A stretch of DNA of 8,037 bases, from NCBI GenBank assembly GCA_015222915.1, contig JADFWE010000087.1, forward strand, positions 1 to 8,037, read 5' to 3'. A program made the position numbers and the translations under genes. This DNA comes from Pseudomonadota bacterium (GTDB taxonomy: Bacteria; Pseudomonadota; Gammaproteobacteria; SZUA-229). Positions 1-5,344 of the stretch are shown here, one piece after another (position 1 is the first letter of the stretch; every line of letters starts with the position of its first letter). The notes beneath the pieces are model-generated. The model did no database searches. It was not told the origin of the DNA and saw only the letters and a list, made by a program, of their open reading frames with translations.

Positions 1-20
1 CTGGAAACAGGCCCTTTTTT
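1..20 (+). terminator. partial intrinsic terminator at left edge
   Basis: The window opens with CTG-GAAA-CAGGCCC followed by six T residues. This is the 3' half of a hairpin with a GNRA-type GAAA tetraloop; the 5' stem strand is cut off by the window edge apart from CTG. It would end a + strand gene lying to the left. The visible stem is only 3 bp, so the call rests on the tetraloop, the GC-rich arm and the T run. Confidence 0.5.
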
Positions 21-275
21 ATTGTCCCGGTTCGCTGGTTAAAACTATGCAGTTTAAGTGCAAGGCTTTGGCAGCTACACATATTTTCGAGCATGAGAAT
101 GTACTGTTAGCAAAAACAGGCATTTCTCTCAATGCCATATCCATCAGCGAGCGGCCGGCATCAGTAGCGGCTGGTGTGCCTGTCAGTGTACCGGTACATA
201 TTGCAACGCTTTAAATAAGAACTTACCGGGCTTTTCTACTATTATCTATAGATAACCATAATTCTGGCAGGTAAT
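21..275. other. tdh upstream intergenic region
   Basis: I see no convincing gene here. A 55-codon open frame (47-214) lacks a ribosome binding site and any recognisable motif. Two perfect palindromes are present: TGTACCGGTACA at 187-198 and TTATCTATAGATAA at 242-255. The second overlaps the best -10 candidate for tdh. The stretch is therefore most simply the promoter and control region of tdh. Confidence 0.5.
223..255 (+). promoter_or_regulatory. candidate tdh promoter with overlapping 14-bp palindrome
   Basis: TTACCG at 223-228 and TATAGA at 247-252 are separated by 18 nt and could serve as -35 and -10 boxes. The -10 box lies inside the perfect palindrome TTATCTATAGATAA (242-255), where a bound dimeric regulator would block polymerase. 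The cognate regulator is not identifiable. The -35 match is modest, so the promoter is an inference; the palindrome is seen directly. Confidence 0.35.
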
Positions 276-1334
276 ATGAAAACAATGAAAGCACTGGTAA
301 AAAGCCATGCAGGTGAAGGCATATGGATGGAAGATGTGCCGCTGCCTGAAGTCGGCAATAATGATGTCCTGATAAAGATCCATAAAACGGCCATCTGCGG
401 TACCGATATCCATATATATAACTGGGATGACTGGGCGCAGAAAACTATCCCGGTGCCCATGACCATCGGTCACGAATTTGCCGGTGAGATCGTCGAGATG
501 GGTTCCAATGTCACCGGGTTAAACATCGGTGATATCGTTTCCGGAGAAGGTCACATCGTCTGTGAGCGATGCCGCAACTGTCTGGCGGGCCGTCGACACC
601 TGTGCCCGAATACGATCGGTGTCGGTGTGAATCGCACCGGCGCATTCGCCGAATATCTTTCTATCCCTGCCAAGAACGTGTACAAGCCCAGTCGTGCGAT
701 GTCGACGGATCTATTGGCCTGCTTCGACCCTTTTGGCAATGCGGTGCACACGGCACTGTCTTTTAATTTGGTCGGTGAAGATGTGCTGATTACCGGTGCC
801 GGTCCTATCGGTATCATGGCAGCGATGGTCGCCGCCCATTGCGGGGCGAGAAATATCGTCATCACAGATCTGAACCAGTATCGACTGGACCTGGTCAAGC
901 GGATCGTGCCCAAAGCCATCCCGTTAAATGTTAACGATGGTCCGATCAGCAAAGAGTTCATGTGTGACCTGGGTATATTCGAGGGTTTTGATGTCGGCCT
1001 TGAGATGTCTGGTTCACCGCATGCTTTTAAGGATATGCTGAGCAAGATGATCAACGGCGGCAGTATCGCCATGCTGGCGATCATGCCGGATGGTACCGGT
1101 ATCGACTGGAACCAGGTGGTTTTCAAAGGTCTGTTTATCAAGGGTATCTATGGCCGTGAGATCTTCGAGACATGGTATAAAGGTACCATGATGGTTCAGA
1201 GTGGCCTCCCTCTCGAAAAGATAATTACCCATCGTTTTCACTACACGGATTTTCAGCAGGGTTTTGATGTGATGCGCTCCGGACAGTCGGGCAAGGTCAT
1301 TCTCAATTGGATTGAGAATGACAGTGAAAAATGA
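276..1334 (+). CDS. tdh: L-threonine 3-dehydrogenase
   Basis: Zinc- and NAD-dependent cytosolic enzyme oxidising L-threonine to 2-amino-3-ketobutyrate, the first step of threonine breakdown to glycine. It is a medium-chain alcohol dehydrogenase. The catalytic zinc region is CGTDIH at 41-46 (Cys41, His46) with GHE at 65-67. The structural zinc is held by Cys96, Cys99, Cys102 and Cys110. The NAD-binding Rossmann fold has GAGPIG at 174-179 and Asp198 at the end of the second strand. The body matches E. coli Tdh almost throughout, including GVGVNR and SGQSGKVIL. Two starts are possible: ATG 276, 4 nt after AGG, or ATG 285, which gives the family-typical MKAL beginning. The C-terminus extends past the usual end (VILNW) by about seven residues, ENDSEK included; the last codons come from a dispersed repeat. 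The next gene, kbl, uses its product. Confidence 0.96.
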   Translation: MKTMKALVKSHAGEGIWMEDVPLPEVGNNDVLIKIHKTAICGTDIHIYNWDDWAQKTIPVPMTIGHEFAGEIVEMGSNVTGLNIGDIVSGEGHIVCERCRNCLAGRRHLCPNTIGVGVNRTGAFAEYLSIPAKNVYKPSRAMSTDLLACFDPFGNAVHTALSFNLVGEDVLITGAGPIGIMAAMVAAHCGARNIVITDLNQYRLDLVKRIVPKAIPLNVNDGPISKEFMCDLGIFEGFDVGLEMSGSPHAFKDMLSKMINGGSIAMLAIMPDGTGIDWNQVVFKGLFIKGIYGREIFETWYKGTMMVQSGLPLEKIITHRFHYTDFQQGFDVMRSGQSGKVILNWIENDSEK

Positions 1335-1340
1335 AAAATG
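1322..1340 (+). repeat. 19-nt dispersed repeat, copy 1 (tdh 3' end)
   Basis: CAGTGAAAAATGAAAAATG covers the stop codon of tdh and is repeated without a mismatch on the other strand at 7718-7736, just after norF. A degenerate relative (AAAAGTGAAAAATAGAAAAT) follows at 1393-1412. Both exact copies abut the 3' end of a gene. This suggests a dispersed intergenic repeat family rather than chance, although the sequence is A-rich and low in complexity. Confidence 0.6.
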
Positions 1341-1345
1341 CACTG

Positions 1346-1364
1346 GAATCGTTCCTGACGATTC
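1346..1364 (+). repeat. hairpin after tdh
   Basis: GAATCGT and ACGATTC form a perfect 7-bp stem around a 5-nt loop (TCCTG), 11 nt after the tdh stop. No T run follows, so it is not a standard intrinsic terminator. It could stabilise or mark processing of the tdh transcript. Confidence 0.5.
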
Positions 1365-1373
1365 TCAGCACTC

Positions 1374-1389
1374 CCTCCATCCATGGAGG
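1374..1389 (+). repeat. second hairpin between tdh and kbl
   Basis: CCTCCA and TGGAGG form a 6-bp stem with a TCCA loop; the inner T-A could also pair. It lies 9 nt after the previous hairpin and is followed by the A-rich repeat relative at 1393-1412, not by a T run. Its role is unknown. Confidence 0.4.
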
Positions 1390-1470
1390 TCGAAAAGTGA
1401 AAAATAGAAAATCGAACAAAATTGTCGCTATACTGGCAAGTCTGCCAGAAAGAACATCGCAAAGGGTTTT

Positions 1471-1500
1471 TTCTTAGCGTTCTCTGCGGCTTTGCGAGAG
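1471..1500 (-). repeat. dispersed CGCAGAG-type repeat, copy 1
   Basis: Read on the - strand this segment contains CGCAAAGCCGCAGAG followed by AACGCTAAGAA and an A run. It aligns loosely with the repeats at 2789-2817 and 2940-2968, sharing the CGCAGAG core and the AGAAAAA tail. It resembles intergenic repeats found widely in proteobacterial genomes. It lies between tdh and kbl and is not part of either gene. Confidence 0.45.
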
Positions 1501-1577
1501 AATATTTTTTATGATTTTTAGTCACAGACATAGCCTGTCATCTTACGGTCTATCGTTATTGAGAGTTAGAGTTAATT

Positions 1578-2771
1578 ATGAGTTTTGAAAGCGCTAGAAA
1601 AAGTATAGCGAGAGATCTTGCTGAGATAAGAGAGGCCGGGCTATGGAAGACCGAGCGTGTGATCGCCTCCGAGCAGAAAAATGATATCACTCTCGCCGAT
1701 GGCAGTGAGGTGATCAATATGTGCGCCAATAATTATCTCGGCCTGGCAAACAATCCTGAAGTGATACAGGCAGCCATAGACAGTTATGAGAAGTGGGGCT
1801 TTGGACTGTCTTCGGTTCGCTTTATCTGCGGTACACAAACGATCCACAAAACACTTGAGGATAAGGTGAGCGAGTTCCTGGGTATGGAGGCAGCCATCCT
1901 TTACGCTGCCTGCTTCGACGCCAATACCGGATTGTTCGAGACCATACTGAATAATGAAGATGCGGTCATCTCTGATGAGCTGAATCATGCATCGATCATC
2001 GATGGTGTGCGCCTGTGTAAAGCTGCACGTTTTCGTTATAAAAATAACAATATGGCTGACCTCGAAGAAAAGCTAAAACAGGCAAAAGAGGGCGGCGCCC
2101 GGCGTATCCTGATTACGACTGACGGCGTGTTCTCTATGGATGGCACCATCGCACAGCTGGATAAGATCTGTGACCTTGCTGATAAGTATGATGCCATGGT
2201 GCATCATGATGACTGTCATGCTGTCGGCTTCATGGGGAAAACCGGCCGTGGCGTGCATGAGTATTGTGGGGTGATGGACCGTGTCGACATCATCACCGGC
2301 ACCTTCGGTAAGGCGCTTGGCGGTGCTTCCGGTGGTTACACCTCCGGCCGTAGAGAGGTCGTCGATATGCTGCGTCAACGTTCCCGGCCTTACCTATTTT
2401 CGAATTCGCTGGCACCGGCAATCTGCGCAGCCAGCCTGAAAGTGCTCGACATGCTCTCAAGTTCTACGCAGCTGCGAGATAAGCTGGAACAGAATACGCG
2501 CTATTTCCGCAAAGGTATGCGCGCTGCTGGTTTTGCGGTCGATGACGGCGATCATCCTATCGTCCCAGTGATGTTAGGTGATGCGGTACTGGCGCAGGCG
2601 ATGTCGAAAAAATTGCTCGAACGCGGCGTCTATGCCATCGGCTTCTTCTTCCCGGTGGTGGCGAAAGGCAAGGCGAGGATACGTACCCAGATTTCAGCCG
2701 CGCATACGAAACAGGATCTGGATACAGCGATTGCTGCCTTTGCAGAAACCTATGCTGAGTTAACCGGGTAA
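1578..2771 (+). CDS. kbl: 2-amino-3-ketobutyrate CoA ligase (glycine C-acetyltransferase)
   Basis: PLP-dependent cytosolic enzyme of the alpha-oxoamine synthase family. It cleaves 2-amino-3-ketobutyrate with CoA into glycine and acetyl-CoA, completing the pathway started by Tdh. The 397 residues match the usual length and align with E. coli Kbl end to end: CANNYLGLA at 49-57, [10 protein letters not shown] at 78-87, [10 protein letters not shown] at 134-143 (His137 stacks on PLP), TDGVFSMDG at 181-189, DDCHAVGF at 211-218 and [10 protein letters not shown] at 240-249, with Lys245 as the Schiff-base lysine. The start is supported by an AGAG ribosome site 6 nt upstream (1568-1571). Two histidines (209-210) precede the PLP-binding Asp211, where E. 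coli has Met-Val. The gene follows tdh by 243 bp, the reverse of the kbl-tdh order in E. coli, so it may have its own promoter. Confidence 0.96.
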   Translation: MSFESARKSIARDLAEIREAGLWKTERVIASEQKNDITLADGSEVINMCANNYLGLANNPEVIQAAIDSYEKWGFGLSSVRFICGTQTIHKTLEDKVSEFLGMEAAILYAACFDANTGLFETILNNEDAVISDELNHASIIDGVRLCKAARFRYKNNNMADLEEKLKQAKEGGARRILITTDGVFSMDGTIAQLDKICDLADKYDAMVHHDDCHAVGFMGKTGRGVHEYCGVMDRVDIITGTFGKALGGASGGYTSGRREVVDMLRQRSRPYLFSNSLAPAICAASLKVLDMLSSSTQLRDKLEQNTRYFRKGMRAAGFAVDDGDHPIVPVMLGDAVLAQAMSKKLLERGVYAIGFFFPVVAKGKARIRTQISAAHTKQDLDTAIAAFAETYAELTG

Positions 2772-2788
2772 ACTTGCTCGCTCAAAAA

Positions 2789-2817
2789 TTTCACCGCCGA
2801 GACGCAGAGGCGCCGAG
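2789..2817 (+). repeat. outer inverted repeat, left arm (CGCAGAG type)
   Basis: A 29-nt segment containing CACCGCCGAGACGCAGAGG. It pairs with 2940-2968 at 28 of 29 positions. Together they enclose the perfect inner inverted repeat at 2846-2924 in the spacer between convergent kbl and desaturase genes. Confidence 0.85.
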
Positions 2818-2845
2818 AAAAACTATTATTGATATATATCTGATC

Positions 2846-2924
2846 GTAGGTCGGGTTAGCGAAGCGTAACCCGACAGTGCTCGCCAAAATAATCGTCGGG
2901 TTACGCTTCGCTAACCCGACCTAC
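2846..2924. repeat. perfect 30-bp inverted repeat of GTCGGGTTA type
   Basis: The arms at 2846-2875 and 2895-2924 are exact reverse complements over 30 nt, with a 19-nt spacer. Each arm is itself a hairpin unit: GTCGGGTTA and TAACCCGAC flank GCGAAGCG. This matches the look of REP-like elements built on TAGGTCGGGTTA that are scattered in many proteobacterial genomes, here as a head-to-head pair. In either transcript it would make a long stem, so it can act as a two-way barrier or 3'-end stabiliser for kbl and the desaturase gene. Confidence 0.85.
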
Positions 2925-2939
2925 AACTTAAAGCTTTTC

Positions 2940-2968
2940 CTCAGCGCCTCTGCGTCTCGGCGGTGAAA
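2940..2968 (-). repeat. outer inverted repeat, right arm (CGCAGAG type)
   Basis: Inverted partner of 2789-2817 with one mismatch (T for C on the - strand). It ends 13 nt before the stop codon of the desaturase gene. With its partner and the inner pair it builds a four-segment nested palindrome of about 180 bp. Confidence 0.85.
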
Positions 2969-2981
2969 GCTATAAGTGTTT

Positions 2982-4100
2982 TTAAGCTATTCTCGCATTC
3001 AGCATCAGCCAGTCTTTTTTCTGCTGCGCAAAGCTTTCTTTCAGGGCTTTAACTCTTTCTCGCAGAGCATTAAGGTCATAGTTTTCTCTAACCGAATCCT
3101 TTTTCGCTTCAACCCACAATCTTCTCACCTGTGAGAATTCATTTATCTTTTTCAGCAGTGCTTCGTATTCACTCTGCAGGCGCAGGGTTAACATGTCCGC
3201 GTGCGGCAGCACTGCCAGTTTTCGGGATGTCCGGTCGAGCAGCATCTGTGCGCGTGAGCGTTCGATCTTCTCCAGCGGGGTCTGGTAGAGGTTACTTGCC
3301 AGACCTAACCCTGCAAGGCTGCGGATCAGCCACTTCGTCGGATCAAACTGCCACCAGCGCAGGCCATTGCGATAGTCTCGCTGGAAGCTGTGGTGGTAGT
3401 TATGGTAACCCTCGCCCATGGTTAAAAATGCGATAAACGCATTATCACGGGAAGAATTGCTGTCTGAGTAAGGCTGCCTGCCCCAGACGTGTGCCAGAGA
3501 GTTGATCAGAAACGTCATGTGATGTGATATGGCCAGGCGGGCAGCGCCTGCGAGTATGAGCATGCCCAGTACGTCGCCATGCCATATCCCCAGTGCAGCA
3601 GGAATGCCAAAATTAAGTCCCAGTACCAGTGGCAGATAATGTTTGTGTTGCCAGGTGACGATCCTGTCCTGTTTGAGATCACGGCAGTTCGAATATTCGG
3701 TATCGATGGTCGCCGGGTAATGGCGCAGCATCCAGCCGATATGTGAATGCCAGAAACCGCGCTGCGCAGAATAAGGGTCCTTATCTTTATCATCGACATA
3801 GCGATGATGCCTGCGATGGTCAGAGGCCCAGTGCAGGATGCTGTTCTGTGTGGCATAGGTACCGCCGAGCATAAGCAGCACTCTTACCAGCCAGTGAGCC
3901 TGGTAGGCGCGGTGTGTCCACAGGCGATGATAACCTGCCGTTATCGATATCTCACAGATGACAATTCCGATAATCATGGCGGCGATCTGCCAGCCATCAA
4001 AACCGTGATAAACCGCATAGACGGGTACACCGATTACGGTGATCAAACCGGTGAGTACGAAGACGCTGATATTCAGCCAGATGAGTCCGGGTTTTTTCAT
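2982..4100 (-). CDS. membrane fatty acid (acyl-CoA type) desaturase
   Basis: Di-iron membrane desaturase expected to put a cis double bond, probably delta-9, into saturated acyl chains using O2 and an electron donor. The histidine ligands are all visible: HRLWTH at 58-63, HRRHH at 95-99 and HNYHH at 233-237, plus the NSLAH element at 200-204. Hydrophobic segments lie near 8-30, 36-55, 71-86 and 155-195, giving the usual four-helix layout with the histidine boxes on the cytoplasmic side. After the catalytic part, residues 275-372 form a charged, probably coiled-coil tail rich in Lys, Glu, Arg and Leu. The start has AGGA 7 nt upstream (- strand). It diverges from a FabR-like regulator, as desCB diverges from desT in Pseudomonas aeruginosa. 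Exact substrate and donor cannot be read from sequence. Confidence 0.9.
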   Translation of the reverse strand: MKKPGLIWLNISVFVLTGLITVIGVPVYAVYHGFDGWQIAAMIIGIVICEISITAGYHRLWTHRAYQAHWLVRVLLMLGGTYATQNSILHWASDHRRHHRYVDDKDKDPYSAQRGFWHSHIGWMLRHYPATIDTEYSNCRDLKQDRIVTWQHKHYLPLVLGLNFGIPAALGIWHGDVLGMLILAGAARLAISHHMTFLINSLAHVWGRQPYSDSNSSRDNAFIAFLTMGEGYHNYHHSFQRDYRNGLRWWQFDPTKWLIRSLAGLGLASNLYQTPLEKIERSRAQMLLDRTSRKLAVLPHADMLTLRLQSEYEALLKKINEFSQVRRLWVEAKKDSVRENYDLNALRERVKALKESFAQQKKDWLMLNARIA

Positions 4101-4116
4101 AAGACATTCCTGCTAA

Positions 4117-4144
4117 TATTTAATGTATACAACTGTACGCTGAA
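4117..4144 (-). promoter_or_regulatory. candidate desaturase promoter with FabR-like operator
   Basis: On the - strand, TTCAGC (4144-4139) and TAAATA (4122-4117) are 16 nt apart and could be -35 and -10 boxes. Between and over them lies AGCGTACAGTTGTATACA (4141-4124), an imperfect dyad. Its AGCGTACA half and following TGT resemble the E. coli FabR site as I remember it (AGCGTACACGTGTTCGCT). Binding here would repress the desaturase. The dyad is seen; the regulator assignment is inferred from the neighbouring gene. Confidence 0.45.
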
Positions 4145-4242
4145 ATATTAAAAATGTACAGGTAATTATCTATATATAGTAATATAAGCTATACGTTCGT
4201 ACCTCATTATATGTTTCGTGCTAAGATTCAGAGCATATTATT

Positions 4243-4872
4243 ATGACTAAAAGCCGCGCTCAACAAAAAGAAATAACACGTCGTCAGATTATCGATGCAG
4301 CATTCAGGCTGCTCAGTCTGGAGCGAAGCTATTCCAGCCTTAGTCTGCGAGAGGTGGCCCGTGAAGCGGGGATCGCACCGAACTCTTTCTACCGTCATTT
4401 TGAAGACATGGAAGAACTGGGTCTGACACTGGTGGATGAAGGTGGTGTTGCTTTACGCCAGCTGATGAGAAAGGCGCGGCAGCGTATCGAGGATAGCGGC
4501 AGTGTTATCCAGGTATCGGTCGAGACGTTTATGGAGTTTGTGCGTAACAGCCCGCAGGTATTTCATCTGCTGTTACGGGAGCGTTCCGGGACATCTCTGG
4601 CCTTCCGCAAAGCGGTATCACGTGAGCTGCAGTATTTCATCGTCGAGCTTGCCGACTATATCCAGCATCGACAGAATTACACCATGGATGAAGCAAAGAT
4701 CCAGGCAGAGGCGATGGTCATACTGGTGTTTAACGCCGGCGCCGAGGCTCTAGACTGCAAACCGGCAGAACTGAAACTGTTAACAGAGAAGGCTATTCTG
4801 CAGCTACGTTATATCGCCCGCGGGGCAGATGAGCTTTCCAGAGGTCGCCAAAAGAAAACAGTAAGGCCTTAA
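4243..4872 (+). CDS. fabR: TetR-family repressor, FabR-like (unsaturated fatty acid control)
   Basis: DNA-binding repressor that senses the balance of unsaturated to saturated acyl thioesters and adjusts unsaturated fatty acid genes. The N-terminal helix-turn-helix spans about 12-55, with [20 protein letters not shown] at 33-52, nearly identical to E. coli FabR. Further shared segments are [10 protein letters not shown] at 57-66, [10 protein letters not shown] at 109-118, FIVELADYI at 132-140 and [17 protein letters not shown] at 155-171 in the ligand-binding domain. The 209 residues fit the family. The ribosome site is weak (only a GAG about 10 nt before ATG), but the FabR-type RAQQKE sequence near the N-terminus supports this start. 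It diverges from the desaturase gene over a 142-bp spacer, so the desaturase is its likeliest target. E. coli FabR acts on fabA and fabB; those genes are not in this window. Confidence 0.9.
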   Translation: MTKSRAQQKEITRRQIIDAAFRLLSLERSYSSLSLREVAREAGIAPNSFYRHFEDMEELGLTLVDEGGVALRQLMRKARQRIEDSGSVIQVSVETFMEFVRNSPQVFHLLLRERSGTSLAFRKAVSRELQYFIVELADYIQHRQNYTMDEAKIQAEAMVILVFNAGAEALDCKPAELKLLTEKAILQLRYIARGADELSRGRQKKTVRP

Positions 4873-4901
4873 GCAGAAAAACATTTCAAAACTCTCGCAC
4901 C

Positions 4902-4937
4902 ATCGCTGATAGCAGAGCATCGAGTGCTTAGGGCGAT
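4902..4937. terminator. possible two-way terminator between convergent genes
   Basis: ATCGC (4902-4906) pairs with GCGAT (4933-4937), enclosing a small AGCA-TCGAG-TGCT hairpin (4916-4928). A T run at 4945-4950 follows on the + strand, and an A run at 4877-4881 could serve the - strand. It sits between the 3' ends of fabR and the lipoprotein gene. The stems are short and the T run is offset by 7 nt, so this is weak. Confidence 0.3.
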
Positions 4938-4938
4938 A

Positions 4939-5319
4939 CTATTCTTTTTTCCTGATCAGTGCAGCGATCAATTTTCCTTGTCCGACCAGTTCTGCTTTAT
5001 CCTGTTCGATCACATTGAGTTGATATATTTCACTCACACCTGTCTCAGGGAGATGCACGCATTCCATCTCGATATTTTTTTTGTCCAGCGCCCACCAGCC
5101 GCATTGCATGATGGCCTGCTCTGATGTCGAGGTGAAGATCTTGACCGTGGGTTCAAAGAAGACAGAGACCTTGCTGATGTGGGCATCGTTATCCGTCGGT
5201 GATATCCAGATGCCCGCGCCGGGGTGGGGCGTGCAACCGGTGAGGATCAGCAGTACCGAGAGCATGCTTATCCGTATTGCGGATGTCTTCAGTTTTGTTA
5301 TTTTATAGGTTCTTTTCAT
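4939..5319 (-). CDS. small lipoprotein of unknown function
   Basis: I do not recognise this family. The 126-residue product begins with a basic stretch (1-17), then a hydrophobic segment (19-26) and the lipobox LTGC at 26-29. It should therefore be exported, lipidated on Cys29 and cleaved to a mature protein of 98 residues. Mature positions +2 and +3 are Thr and Pro, with no Asp at +2, which fits sorting to the outer membrane. The rest looks beta-rich with paired aromatic residues (GCGWW-like: CGWW at 73-76) and two further cysteines (Cys73, Cys86) that could form a disulfide. It ends in a charged RKKE. Met19 is a poor alternative start because it would remove the basic n-region. No clear ribosome site is seen. 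It starts 25 nt after norD on the same strand and is probably co-transcribed with it. Confidence 0.75.
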   Translation of the reverse strand: MKRTYKITKLKTSAIRISMLSVLLILTGCTPHPGAGIWISPTDNDAHISKVSVFFEPTVKIFTSTSEQAIMQCGWWALDKKNIEMECVHLPETGVSEIYQLNVIEQDKAELVGQGKLIAALIRKKE

Positions 5320-5344
5320 GATGTTGGTATCGAGTATTTTGATG

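Noticed and set aside
47..214. 55-codon open frame upstream of tdh on the + strand
   Set aside because: It has no ribosome binding site, no recognisable motif and an unremarkable composition, and it spans one of the two palindromes. Kept only as part of the intergenic description.
551..1141. 196-codon open frame on the - strand opposite tdh
   Set aside because: Lies fully within tdh, whose zinc and Rossmann motifs are unambiguous, and its translation has no family resemblance.
2789..2968. CRISPR array
   Set aside because: The repeats are inverted, not direct, and there are only two units of each kind without regular spacers.
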